DNA of 64,000 nt from Macrothele yani (taxonomy: Eukaryota; Arthropoda; Arachnida; Araneae; Macrothelidae), in assembly GCA_039090855.1 (NCBI GenBank), contig CM077011.1:31277001-31341000 (forward strand), read 5' to 3'. Both the position numbers and the translations under genes were made by a program. Shown in pieces: positions 33,704-48,335 of the stretch (positions within the stretch are counted from its first letter, which is position 1; every line of letters begins with the position of its first letter). Under the pieces are notes generated by a model. The model searched no databases, was not told the origin of the DNA, and saw only the letters and a program-made list of their open reading frames with translations.

Positions 33704-34656
33704 AGTAACCCATAACTTGTCTTTCAGGAGGGGGCAAAGAGAAATTGTAACTACGAATAATTTATACAAACACCATATGCAAATTTCTACTGTACCTTCT
33801 AGTTATATAACCGCATAAATTGTATTGGAAGGCAGAAGTAATTGTATTGCAAGCCTATATTCGTACTGTACCTTCTTGTTATCTTTCAACGCACAAATTG
33901 TATTGGAAGCCAGAAGTAATTGTATTGCAAGCCTATATTTCTACTGTACCTTCTTGTTATCTTTCAACGCACAACTTGTATTGGAAGCCAGAAGTAATTG
34001 TATTGCAAACCTATATTTCTACTGTACCTTCTTGTAATCTTTCAACGCACAAATTGTATTGGAAGCCAGAAGTAATTGTATTGCAAGCCTATATTTCTAC
34101 TGTACCTTCTTGTTATCTTTCAACGCACAAATTGTATTGGAAGCCAGAAGACTCCAAAACTACGTAAAACAGATGGACAAATGAAGTTAGACAAAGTGTT
34201 AAGACAATAAGAATTTTTTTACCGTTGTTTTGCTTCTTTTGGCCATTATGCACACCGAAACCTCAAGATTGCTCGCTTGGCCATCAAGAACGGAAAAATA
34301 CCCTCAACATTTCTAGAAAAATCTTCGAGAGATCTTTGCAGTGAATATTTGCTGCCGAGGGAAATACATTTTTCATTTCTTCGCCTTCCATAACTTTTCT
34401 ACACTGCACGCTGTTCTTCAACATGAAAAGGAAAATTTCATTATTACCTCAAATTTCCGCTTCTTCTACTGGAAAATTCGAACGTTTTTCTTATTTCTAC
34501 TGCATACACTCCCACCTTGAAGTTTTACAGGGAAAATAGCAGTGATAATTAGTGCTACTGAAAACATTTTGGTAGCACTTTCCAAGAACAGAAAGGGTAT
34601 GATCCGATTTCCTGGGGAGGGAAACTGCCCCCTCTTGCCCCGCTATATGGGCACCT
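33704..34656. mobile_element. Unclassified insertion within RTE fragment
   Basis: About 950 bp interrupt the RTE relic. The insertion has no recognisable coding capacity, carries the 78-bp minisatellite, and has purine/G-rich words near both ends (GGAGGGGGCAAAG on the left, CCCCCTCTTGCCCC on the right) that are roughly inverted. The class is unknown. Confidence 0.5.
33822..34160. repeat. 78-bp minisatellite, ~4.4 copies
   Basis: Units beginning TGTATTGGAAGCCAGAAGTA repeat every 78 bases with few differences. Because 78 is a multiple of three, frames stay open through the array; these are not genes. Confidence 0.95.
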
Positions 34657-34964
34657 ATGTTCCTCGATCGTGCTCGGTAGCTCTGAGAGAGTACGTTAAA
34701 AAATTTGTATCATCATTCAAACAAACGTGGGTTAAATAATTTCCATTAATTTTTATCCCCTTGTTTTTCCAGTTTAATGATTGAAAGATATTCTGCAATT
34801 ATCGCTTTCTCACGAAAAACCAGCACTTTTCATTAAGTCTCAAAGAAAGACTCAAAAGAAGATTAATAATGGTGATTTGCATGAGGTGCTCTTAATTTTT
34901 ACAGCAGCGTTGGCCTTTAATTTTTGTGTATGCACATGACGGCTAATAATAAAAATTTGTAAAA

Positions 34965-39543
<4,579 letters not shown>

Positions 39544-41146
39544 AGAGATGTGACAACTTAATTCCTGGAAATACACCTGTAGAAAACACGTGTGTATACT
39601 TGTTCACTAGCGGCTACTGTCACCTTCGAAGTAATCCCCTTCCGCAGCTATGCATTCAGTTACACTCTGTTGTCTTCTTGAAACATACCTGGAACTCTGC
39701 TTCTGGAATATCCTTCAGTTCCAAGAGCACTCCAGGAACATTGCCTTCGCTTCAACTCAAGAGTATTCCAGAAACATTGCTTTCGCTTCAACTCAAGAGT
39801 ATTCTAGAAACATTGCTTTCGCTTCAACTCAAGCGTATTCCAGAAACACTGCTTCGCAGTAATCACCTTCGAAGTAATCCCCTTCCGCAGCTATGCATTT
39901 AGTTAGACGCTGTTGTGAGAGTATTCTAGAAACAGAGTTCCATGTAAACATACCTGGAACTCTGTTTCTAGAATACTCTTGATTCCTTTGTCACCTTCGA
40001 ATACTCTTGATTCCTTTGTCACCTTCGAATACTCTTGATTCCTTTGTCACCCCTTCCGTAGCTATGCATTTAGTTAAACGATGTTGCCATTGCTGGAAAC
40101 ATACCTTGAACTCTGTTTTTGGAATACTATTGAGTTCCTTTGTCACCTTCGAGGTAATCCCTTCCACAGCTATGCATTTAGTTAGACGGTATTGCCATTG
40201 CTGGAAATATACCTGGAACTCTGTTTCTCGAATACTCTTGAGTTCCTTTGTCATCTTCGAAGTAATCCCCTTCCTCAGTTATGCATTCAGTTAGATGATG
40301 ATGCCATTGCCGGAAACATACCTGGAACTCTTTCTGGAATACACTTGAGTTACTTTGTCACCTTCGAAGTAATCCTCTTCCGCAGCTATGCAATTAGTTA
40401 GACGCTGTTGCTGTTGCTGGAAACAAACCTGGAACTCTCTTTCAAGAATGTTCTTGAGTTCCTTTGTCACGTTACGTTGGACGTCAAAAATGTCTGAAAA
40501 TCTTCGTCGTTTCATGGCAGTTTTTATTTCTGGGAAGACTCAGAAATCAGAAGAGGTTAAGTCAGGTGAATAGGGTAGATAATCCCATTTTGTAATTGAT
40601 TTCTTAGACAGGAAGTCGCGAACACTGAGCGCATCATGGCTTGGGGAACTGTCAGCCCGCAGATCAGCTGTGTTTCTTCGAACAAACTCCTGTAACCTTT
40701 GGAACACCTCTAAGTAGCATTATTGGTTGACCGTTTGTCCCTGTTCAATGAATTCGTGATGAACCTTGTGATTGAAAACACACAAGCGAGCGTGACATGC
40801 GTGCTGCTTTTCGGCTCTTATGCCACTCTAAGACATTTGACTTTTTTTTATAGCCTTCTCACCATACGCCACTTTCAATAGCCCTAATCTTTCAGAAGCA
40901 CTTTTACAGATCTTCACACAAAATCTGATGCTAATGCGCTGCTCTAAATTTCTATCAGTAATTTTTACGTCAAAACTCACACACAGACTTGCATTGCTTT
41001 CTCACTCACGAATGGCTCTACTGGTCTGTGGTTAAGACAAGCACTACTTCAAACATGTTTAGACACGCATAGGCACGTGATTCTTCCGGCATCGTCACAA
41101 AAGCAACACTTCGCCACCGTTCAGGGAATTAAATTGTCACATCTCC
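39544..41146 (-). mobile_element. Mariner relic with tandemly amplified transposase C-terminus
   Basis: The ends are inverted: AGAGATGTGACAACTTAATT at the left and AATTAAATTGTCACATCTCC at the right, with TA at 41147-41148 and TG in the matching left position. It lies inside the purine array, which resumes after it. The 1.6 kb length exceeds the usual ~1.3 kb because of internal amplification at the transposase C-terminus. Confidence 0.85.
39610..41000 (-). pseudogene. Mariner transposase pseudogene with C-terminal repeats
   Basis: The intact family enzyme is a DD34D transposase. On the minus strand this copy shows HHEFIEQGQTVNQ, then DALSVRDFLSKK (a decayed HDNA box), YLPYSPDLTSSDF (the YSPDLAP.D box) with a stop after it, and the family C-terminus EREFQVCFQQ.QQRL and CIAAEEDYFEGDK. 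Past that point the last ~40 codons recur about six times at ~110-130-base spacing (for example at about 40262, 40150 and 40030), and a shorter 36-bp piece of the same segment is repeated three times at 39741-39848. The N-terminal HTH is not readable. It is non-functional. Confidence 0.85.
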
Positions 41147-41320
41147 TATATGCACATAATATGGCCACTAAGACATTCATACGAACAGAGATGACTAAGA
41201 GATCCACAAGATTTAGTAGGCTGACAAAGAGCTGAGAGGGAGATTATTACTAAGAGAATTTAAAAGAAAGAAAGAAAGGAAGTACGAACAACACGAAGAA
41301 TTTCAGATTTCTATCTACCT
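41147..41320. repeat. Continuation of the purine-biased array
   Basis: ACTAAGAGATCCACAAG, GAGAGGGAGATTATTACTAAG and (GAAA)n resemble the array left of the mariner, so the mariner probably inserted into it. Confidence 0.6.
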
Positions 41321-41321
41321 A

Positions 41322-42455
41322 TAGCAGAACCCACTCATAACGAGGAGCTCGAGACCGACGAAAACAATCATTAAGTCCGGCTGTTCGATAAACCCGTTTT
41401 TGGGTGAAAATTCTCAGCATTTAAAAATATGCTTACGTGATAATATGCATATAGCTGCACTTACATTATATATCCATAATAACTCGATACACAGTAGGAT
41501 CCGCTTATAACGAGCCCGTATTTAACGAAATTCTGGATTAAACAGATACTTTTGTATGGTTTAAAATTAATTAAAAGTTAATTTGATCACTTTTAACGAA
41601 CAAAGTTTAATGAAATCCGCGGATTTAATGAGGGAGAGAACAGCTGAGATGATAAATTTCAACAAATAAAGTAACAAAACTTAATAAAATTCTGTATTTA
41701 ACCAGGGAAAAAAATCTGCTCGCTCTCCTGAAATGGAGGAATATGTGACATGCAAAACGAAATTGCAACAACGCATTGAAATCTCGGTGTGCTGGTGGGA
41801 AAATGTTGATAGAAAAGCAACTGGAAGGGAGTACATCAATTGTTCAACAAGCGAGTTGCACAACAGAATCTCTTCCGCACCCAGTCCAAGAAACTATGCT
41901 TTGGGAGAATCGCGTCAGGAGAGTTGTAAATGGCCGCCCAACTCCAAGGAAAAAGGAGGATATGTGGAGTTCACGCATACGAAAGAAGATTTCTGGGCGA
42001 CAATTGCAGAAAGAGATAAAGGAGTAATGAAATGGAGATGTTGGTCGCAGGGAAACAGGAGATAACAATACCTGGATTCTTGTCCATTACCTCTTTGACC
42101 TTCCAAGTGGGCATTGTATTAGAAAGATCGGTGTTGCTTTTCTTTCGTTTCAGTAGTTAAATAGCGGTCAATCTCGTGTAACCGTCAAGCACAAAATTCT
42201 AAACTTTCTTATACATAACAAAAAGTCAAAAAGAAAAGGATCATCGTTAACGACAAGATGGCTTCAAAGAGATAGAAAATGGTGAAAAAAAATGTTGCCA
42301 CATGTGAAATATAATATAAACGCATATGCATAGTGCCAGGTATGCATATTTTTTACGAAGCGGGAGTTTTCACCCTAAAACGAATTTAACGAGGACCCGG
42401 ATTTAACGATTGTTTCCTCCGATTACGAGCTACTCTTTGTAAGCGGGTTCTACTG
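41322..42455 (+). mobile_element. Long-TIR DNA transposon, pogo/Tigger-like ends
   Basis: The left end TAGCAGAACCCACTCATAAC and the inverse of the right end (CAGTAGAACCCGCTTACAAA) begin TIRs that can be followed for about 160 bases. TA flanks both ends (41320-41321, 42456-42457). The CAGTAGAACCC.C.TA start resembles pogo/Tigger-class termini. A second terminus-like start (CAGTAGGATCCGCTTATAAC) lies inside at 41494, suggesting a nested or partly duplicated copy. The interior frame at 41733-42065 (or 41776-42027, with NRVRRVVNGRPTPRKKED) might be an old HTH-linker segment but cannot be assigned. Confidence 0.7.
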
Positions 42456-42457
42456 TA

Positions 42458-42519
42458 CTTGAAAGATTTAATTAATTAAATAATTTAATACTATAGTTTA
42501 ATTAATTACATCTTTCAAG
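42458..42519. repeat. AT-rich palindrome between inverted transposon pieces
   Basis: CTTGAAAGAT with TTAATTAATT is mirrored by AATTAATT and ATCTTTCAAG, an imperfect 62-base hairpin. Confidence 0.85.
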
Positions 42520-42524
42520 CATAT

Positions 42525-42935
42525 TCAACTTCACGACCACGTGAGACTGATTGCTGCTTATCTACACAAAACACACGGAACAAAAACAGCACTGATTCTT
42601 CCACTGGAACGCTCATTTGGAGGGTGAAAGAAGCAATGGAAACAATTCCAGGTATTGTTATCCCGTTACCTTTCCGGCAATATACCAGTTGCATTACTCC
42701 CCTATCCCTTTCTGCAATTGTCGCCAATAAATCCACTTTCATACGCGTGATCTTCACCAATCCTTTTTTTGCCTAGAAGGAGGAGGCCAGTTTTCAATTC
42801 TGCTGACGCGATACACCCAATACATAGCCCCTTCGAGTGGGTGACGGATAGAGTCTCTTCCACAACTCACTTGTCGAACATTTGATGTGCTCCCTCCCTG
42901 TTCTTTTTTCTATAAACATTCTTCTATTACCAGGG
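42525..42935 (-). mobile_element. Inverted partial copy of the 41.3-kb element
   Basis: On the minus strand the segment aligns to 41800-42160: GACAATTGCAGAAAG.GATA, GGAGTAATG, GATAACAATACCTGGA and ATGTT.ATAGAAAA. occur in the same order, with many substitutions. It has no terminal repeat of its own. Confidence 0.75.
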
Positions 42936-43259
42936 TGATAACAAAAATTCTGCACACGTTTATCTAAAACGGAAGCGGATGGTGCAATCGGAAAAATGAT
43001 TGCGTCTTGTCAAGGTCAGACTCTCAGCAACGCAATGGTGTCAGAACAACACGCTATCATTTGCTGTGTGGACGTGGAAGGGTTTAGAAATGAAAGCATG
43101 CAGCTCCTCAGGTCGAGTCACGGCGTTAGACCAGCTCTCATACGTGAAAATAGAGACTTTGCGAGAAAAATAAACTCCGACACAGATACACATTGCCTTG
43201 CAAGAAGTTTGTGGGGAAGGAACTCTTGATCGAATCCCAATTTCTTTCTCAGGGCAAAG

Positions 43260-43622
43260 TTGAGACTGAAAATTCGTCAAAATTGCCCCAACTTGTTTGA
43301 AACGGAAGCGATCTTGCTGCATGACAACGCATCGTGTCATGGTGCAGCGTTTGTATGGGAACTTTTGTCGAAATATGGCTGGGGAACTCTATCCCACCAA
43401 CCATACAGCCCTGATCTCAGTCCACCCGACTTTGATCTTTTCCCAAAGTTAAAAAATCGTCTCCGTGGCATCCGCTACGAATCGCTGGACGAACTGTCAT
43501 TGGACGTGACCCAAGTAATACGACAGCTGAACAAAGATGCCGGACTACGGGGCATCCAGGACCTACCTCAACGCTGGCAAGCTGTCATTAGTAGCGAAGG
43601 AGAGTACATTGAGCAGCAATAA
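43260..43622 (+). pseudogene. Mariner transposase C-terminal fragment
   Basis: The open 120-codon frame carries ILLHDNASCHGAAF (second catalytic D) and, 34 residues later, HQPYSPDLSPPDFDLFPKLK (third D), the DD34D arrangement of mariner transposases; then KNRLRG..Y.SLDEL and a C-terminal W-containing segment (LPQRWQAVISSEGEYIEQQ), ending in a natural stop. The first catalytic D and the HTH domain are not readable; the upstream frame at 42996-43229 has no recognisable similarity. The C-terminus differs from the mariner at 39.5-41.1 kb, so it is a different lineage. No TIRs were identified. The fragment is unusually intact, but without its N-terminus it cannot transpose. Confidence 0.8.
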
Positions 43623-43928
43623 GGAAAGTTTTCTCCGTTACTTCACACTCTCAAAAATCATACAAGGATTCCTCTGCGCTGCTGCAGTTTCGTTCGGTAT
43701 GCCGCCATTTTTATTCCTCCATTCCAAAACAGTGCACAGCAAATTTCATCTGCCTCGTTTTTTATTTAATTTTGTTACTTTGCTTGTTAACAAAAAGTGA
43801 TCACCTTCGCTTTTCGCTCATTCGTTGAATTCGAGGATTCACTTAAGATTTATTCGTTAAAAACGATCAAACTAGCTTTAAATTAAAATTGTACCTAACG
43901 CAAAGTCCTGTTTTGCTCGTATATATGC
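43623..43928. other. Spacer, nothing recognised
   Basis: It may include the 3' end of the mariner; no inverted terminus was identified. Confidence 0.4.
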
Positions 43929-43931
43929 ATA

Positions 43932-44146
43932 CAGTGAAACCTCTCTTAGTGATCAGCTTTCATTACGACCGTTTTTCTGTGTAACCGATTTCAAATCCCA
44001 TAGAGCTAATGCTAACCTACCCTCTATTAAATGAACACTCACCCCCTCTTAAAGACCATCTTTGCGTAAGGACCAATCCATAAAAATTGGGTTTTCTGAA
44101 TTACCATTCTCGCTGAAAATTTTCTCTATAACCTGGAACCATTAAA
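43932..44146. mobile_element. One end of a TIR element
   Basis: TACAGTGAAACCTCTCTTAG looks like a TA-flanked terminus of the CAGTGAAACC type seen in Tc1/pogo-class nonautonomous elements. The other end was not found; a SINE-A follows directly. Confidence 0.45.
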
Positions 44147-44352
44147 CGCCGCCCCAGTGGGCCAGTGTTATGGTTTCTGATCATTCGCTCAAGATGGGTC
44201 TGGGTTCGAATCCCGGTGAGGCATGGATGTTGTGTTTGTCTTACGGCACTGGCCCTCTCCCTTCCCTGGAGGCAGTGGCACTAAATTACGGACGGGCGAC
44301 CGCTTACAGCCCACTGAGTTGCTCACGGTGGTCGTTAAACCTCGAATAAAAA
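44147..44352 (+). mobile_element. SINE-A, well preserved
   Basis: The head GGGTCTGGGTTCGAATCCCG, body GGACGGGCGACCGCTTACAG and 3' end TGCTCACGGTGGTCGTTAAA are close to the 5.5-kb and 63-kb copies, followed by an A-run. Confidence 0.9.
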
Positions 44353-44389
44353 AAAACATGAAACAATAAATTAAACAAATCTGTATTAG

Positions 44390-44946
44390 ATCAGATGTAG
44401 AGGATTTTAGGAAGGGAGTGTCTGACCCCAGGTCATAACCCTTCAACGACCATAAAGTCCAAAACGCCCGTACACAGAAACGGCCGTAGCCGTCCGAAAC
44501 GCCTGTCTATAGTGAATCAGATATACCTGTTCTTCAAATTTTTGCCAACCTATGAAGGATCAGCTGGAGTCACCCTCTGTCACTGTTGTTACTAAACTAA
44601 GAAGTGAACCAACAGACAATTTCGGGCGCTATGCTATTTAGAGTTGTACAAGATTTCTGGGTAATGGTCTTTAAAGCGTTAAACAACCCTTAGAAATAGG
44701 AAGCTAGGAGATTTGGGCTAGAGTGCCCGATAGGAAAGTCACACGGAAACGAAATAGAAATGGGGAGGAAGATGCCCTTGTTTATTACCGGAGAAGGGGG
44801 CAGTACCCGAGGCCCGACGGCTTAACATGCCCATCCGACGCAAGACGCACATTTAGTGGTTCGAGCGTTCGTACTTGCCTGGGATCGAACCCGAGGTCTT
44901 CTCCGTGGCAATCCCGAACGCTGACCACAAGGTCACCCGCGGCCCT
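44390..44946 (-). mobile_element. SINE-C copy 2 with perfect 13-bp TSD
   Basis: AAATCTGTATTAG occurs at 44377-44389 and 44947-44959, exactly flanking the element. On the minus strand the head reads GGGCCGCGGGTGACCTTGTG, followed by a B-box-like GGGTTCGATCCCAGG, so this is a tRNA-derived SINE of about 557 bp. It holds a ~240-bp internal segment (about 44431-44670) missing from 17838-18113. The perfect TSD implies recent insertion. Confidence 0.9.
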
Positions 44947-44959
44947 AAATCTGTATTAG

Positions 44960-45310
44960 TCTGGAGGGCTCACTTTAAATGGCTAGGGAGCTTCCTTCCT
45001 GCGCAGAAGTGAGTGGAGGGGGAAAGGGTGAAAGGGTTACTGACGATGACATGCAATTCTAGTGGCTTACGTAGTAACGTAAAGAAAGACAGAGACGTCT
45101 CCCACTTCCTACAAAGGCTAAAAAAAGAGACTGACAGTTAAAACTCCATTTTCCTTCACTCCCCTTTTTGACCGGACAGAGGACACTTAAGAGGGACGAC
45201 TGTCCTGAAGAGGGAAAAATTTAAAAAACTATTCCGTGAGCTGAAAGAAAAGTTTGACAAACTTAAGCAGACGAAATTACATTCATTTTTCAAATGAATT
45301 TTTAGATCAC
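44960..45310. other. Spacer, nothing recognised
   Basis: No coding or repeat signal was seen. Confidence 0.45.
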
Positions 45311-45311
45311 C

Positions 45312-45447
45312 CACAGGTCGCACAGCCTTGCAATTTAAGGTAGGCCCAACACTAAGCCACCAGTCTTCTATTCCTACGAGTAAAAGATGATGCCTCAGTA
45401 TTGGGCCTAAGTAAAATTGCAAGGCTGTACTACCTGGGCCACTATAG
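45312..45447. repeat. Small foldback element, ~50-bp arms
   Basis: CACAGCCTTGCAATTTAAGG..TAGGCCCAACACTAAG on the left is mirrored by CTCAGTATTGGGCCTAAG..ATTGCAAGGCTGTACTAC on the right around a ~35-base loop. It resembles a MITE core. Confidence 0.75.
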
Positions 45448-45514
45448 GTACTTTCCAAATGTGTAACTGTACTACAACATATACTGCAGTATTTTTTTTT
45501 ATTATTTATACACA

Positions 45515-47310
45515 TACATGCATCATCATCATCATCATCATCATTGTCAACCATTATCAATCCACTGCTGGATGAAGGTCTCCCCAAGTTTCCTCCACAA
45601 CGGTCTGTCTTGTGCCAGTCTCCTCCATGTCACTCCCGCATACTTTCGAATTTCATCCACCCATCTTCCATGTGGTCTTCTTCTGGGTCTTTTCCTGTCC
45701 CTTGGAATCCAATCTAAAATTTCGGCTGTCCATCGATGGTCTGTTCTTCTGGCAGTATGTCCAGCCCATTGCCATTTCAGGGATTTAACTCTGATCATGA
45801 TGTCTTCCACTCTTGTCATTTTTCGGATCCACGTGTTCCTCTTCTTATCTCTCCTGGTTACACCAAGCATGCACCTCTCCATGCTGCTTTGAGTTGTCTG
45901 CAGCCTTTGTATGTCTCTTTTAGCTAAGGTCCACGTCTCTGCACCATACGTAAGCACTGGAAGGATGCATTGATCAAACACTTTTCTTTTAAGACATAAT
46001 GGCATATTGCTCTTGAAAATTATGCTGTTTCTTCCAAAAGCTCTCCAGGCAAGTTTTGTACGCCGATTAATTTCTTCACCAATGTGACCCTCACTTGATA
46101 TCTGCTGTCCAAGATAAACGTACGTGTCTGTTATCTCCAGCTTTTCTCCATCAATCGATAAATCTTCATTTCTTGTAAAAGCATTGAACATCACTTTTGT
46201 CTTCTGAAAGTTCATTTTTAATCCCACTTCTTTACTCTTGTCAGCAAGTTCCTGGATCATACTCTGTAGCTCTGATGGGGTAGTTGCAAAAATGACTATG
46301 TCATCAGCAAAACGAAGGTGGGTTAGATAATCTCCATTAATCTTTATCCCTTTGTTTTCCCAGTTTAGTGATTGAAAGACATTTTCCAATGTTGCATTAA
46401 AGAGCTTCGGAGATATGGTGTCACCTTGTCTCACTCCTTTTCCAATTTTTATGTGTGTTGTATTTTCAAACAGCCGAATCTTTGCACTTGCATTTTCATA
46501 GATGTTATTAATAATATTAATGTATGCATCTTCAATACCGCAGGATTTCAGAGCCATTGCAACTGCTGATGGTTTCACCGAATCAAAGGCTTTTTCATAA
46601 TCGATAAAAGCCATGCACAATGGAAGCTCATATTCCCTCGCTCTTTCAATTAGTTCTCTCAGTACGTGGATATGATCTATTGTGCAGTAGCCACTCCTGA
46701 ATCCAGCTTGTTCTCTCGGTTGAGCCATGTCCAGTGTCACCTTCAAGCGGTGTGAAAGAACTTTAGTGAAGATTTTATAAACCACTGATAGGAGGCTGAT
46801 AGGTCTGTAGTTCCTGAGATCCTCAATGTCACCTTTTTTATGTAGCAAGATCATTGTAGCGTTGTTCCAATCCTCAGGAATTTTCCCTTCATTAAGGCAT
46901 CGAGTGAAAATTTGGGCGAGTACTGTTTCGATTTCTCCACTTGCTTCTTGTATGATGTCTACAGTAATTCCATCTTCTCCTGGAGCTTTTCCCCTCTTCA
47001 TGTTCTTGATTGCATGTGCAACTTCTGCTGGAAGGACTGGAAGAACTCTGGTACTGGTACCTTTCATGATGTCTGGAGTACATTTATCATCCCTTTCATA
47101 TAATTTGGAGTAGAAATATTTCACTCTTGTCAAAATTTCGCCTCTATTTCGTTACAGAACCATCTTCTTTTGCTCAGTGCCATAATCTGTTTTTTCCCCT
47201 TACTGAGATGTCCCTTTGCTATCTTTAGGCTTTGGTTGTTTTCAATTACTTTCCTTACTAGTTCACAGTTGAATTTCAAACTTACGTCTTCAGTGATACT
47301 TTTTCGTATC
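45515..47310 (-). mobile_element. RTE-type non-LTR retrotransposon, 5' truncated
   Basis: The element ends at the plus-strand left in (CAT/ATC)n (45519-45543), i.e. a TGA-type 3' tail on the minus strand, typical of RTE elements. Coding similarity begins near 47290 (LVRKVIENNQSLK in one frame), shifts once near 47140 and continues in the 528-codon frame. The apurinic endonuclease domain and 5' UTR are missing. Confidence 0.9.
45547..47133 (-). CDS. RTE reverse transcriptase (polyprotein C-terminal part)
   Basis: In this family the protein makes cDNA by target-primed reverse transcription. The 528-codon frame has no internal stop. Residues 85-130 hold the N-terminal RT blocks (PEDWNNATMILLHKKGD, YRPISLLSVVYKIFTKVLS). 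Motif A is AFIDYEKAFDSV (175-186, catalytic D178), motif B is GKGVRQGDTISPKLFN (231-246), and motif C is LRFADDIVIF (273-282, D277 and D278). All catalytic residues are present. YVYLG (338-342), YGAETWTL and KWQWAGHTARRTD mark the post-RT region. The upstream frame (47130-47290, LVRKVIENNQSLKIAKG) belongs to the same protein but is one frameshift away, and the endonuclease is absent, so it is probably inactive autonomously. The open frame and the close copy at 52 kb suggest recent activity of the family. Confidence 0.9.
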   Translation of the reverse strand: MTRVKYFYSKLYERDDKCTPDIMKGTSTRVLPVLPAEVAHAIKNMKRGKAPGEDGITVDIIQEASGEIETVLAQIFTRCLNEGKIPEDWNNATMILLHKKGDIEDLRNYRPISLLSVVYKIFTKVLSHRLKVTLDMAQPREQAGFRSGYCTIDHIHVLRELIERAREYELPLCMAFIDYEKAFDSVKPSAVAMALKSCGIEDAYINIINNIYENASAKIRLFENTTHIKIGKGVRQGDTISPKLFNATLENVFQSLNWENKGIKINGDYLTHLRFADDIVIFATTPSELQSMIQELADKSKEVGLKMNFQKTKVMFNAFTRNEDLSIDGEKLEITDTYVYLGQQISSEGHIGEEINRRTKLAWRAFGRNSIIFKSNMPLCLKRKVFDQCILPVLTYGAETWTLAKRDIQRLQTTQSSMERCMLGVTRRDKKRNTWIRKMTRVEDIMIRVKSLKWQWAGHTARRTDHRWTAEILDWIPRDRKRPRRRPHGRWVDEIRKYAGVTWRRLAQDRPLWRKLGETFIQQWIDNG

Positions 47311-48330
47311 GTCGCCCATGGATATCCCATCCCCCCCCCTGTCATGTTGGTTGGGAACAATATACTAAAATTTGAACGGAATTGATGCATTTTTCTGCAA
47401 GCAATCACGCAGAAAGTCGGGAATTAAATCCCTCACCTGTGTCCTGATTTTTGACCTCATTTCGACCACTTTTCATTACTGTTTGTTCCCAGGATTTTTC
47501 AAACAACATACTAAAATTTCATCGAAATCGTACGATATTTAAGGACAGAAAAACGGACTGACAGCCGGACAAAGCCTGAGCATATATGCGCATCATCAAC
47601 CTACGCTTGGAAAGCATAAGAGAACTTCATTGGGCCCTGTACAATAGTTCAAATATTATACATTTAAATTTGGACAAGTGCAAAACATGTGGTCGTTTAT
47701 ATTTCGACAGAAATTTAATTATGGCCAGTTCTATTTTTGCTAACAACCTGAAATTAGAGCAGTCACTCTCCAGGTTGTATGAATTACGACAAAAAAAAAT
47801 TAAAAAAATAGCCTATAATTTTTTATGTAGGTATATTGCATGACTTTTGAGAGAGTATTTTAGCTAAATTTTTGTCAGAGAATTTGGGGTATTGATACTT
47901 GGCCCCTCGACGGGATACCCTTGATCAAAGTCGCTTCCTGTGTTTCTAACAATAGAGAAATTTTTTAAATTTCAAATTGAGGTTGACACACTGCTCCAAC
48001 TAACTCACCCTTCTCCGCAATTTGGCAGCGGTTGACAATGCCACACCGCATGTATCACACTGTCAGGGTATTTTTTGTTTTGGGGGTACTTAATTTCAAA
48101 GGTTCTCGATCTGAAGGTCGAAAAATGAAAAGCGTGAGTAATGCTACTTTTGAAAATTTTGGCAGCATTCAGCAATACCTTCGAGTGTGACAAAGGGCAC
48201 TTGCTGAAAAAAAAAAAGGGGGGTGCTATACGAAGTCTTGATGAATTATCCATAATTTTCGGGCATAGACTATAATCACAGTATTCACAATAAAGGAATT
48301 AATCAGATTATTAATATATCTTTTGTCTTT
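47311..48330. other. Non-coding stretch, nothing firmly recognised
   Basis: A frame at 47586-47843 (+) (CKTCGRLYFDRNLIMAS) has no family I recognise. ACGGACTGACAGCCGGAC (47553-47570) resembles the kind of word found at the edges of invertebrate repeats, but no element can be defined. Confidence 0.4.
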
Positions 48331-48335
48331 TAGCA

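Larger units (their letters stand above)
33555..34800 (-). pseudogene. RTE middle fragment, interrupted by an insertion
   Basis: Two segments (33555-33703 and 34657-34800) align in order to the RTE at about 46110-46260 and 46240-46400. On the minus strand the first reads LDSQKMKLTYNAFIRVENLA, matching the region just after the RT catalytic box. They are separated by about 950 bases of unrelated sequence. The word TTCCTGGACAT before the gap and TTCCTCGATCG after it both align to the same RTE position, as expected for a target-site duplication. Confidence 0.75.

Noticed and set aside
41733..42065. 110-codon frame as a host gene
   Set aside because: It lies inside TIRs and has an inverted, stop-containing copy next door, so it is transposon interior.
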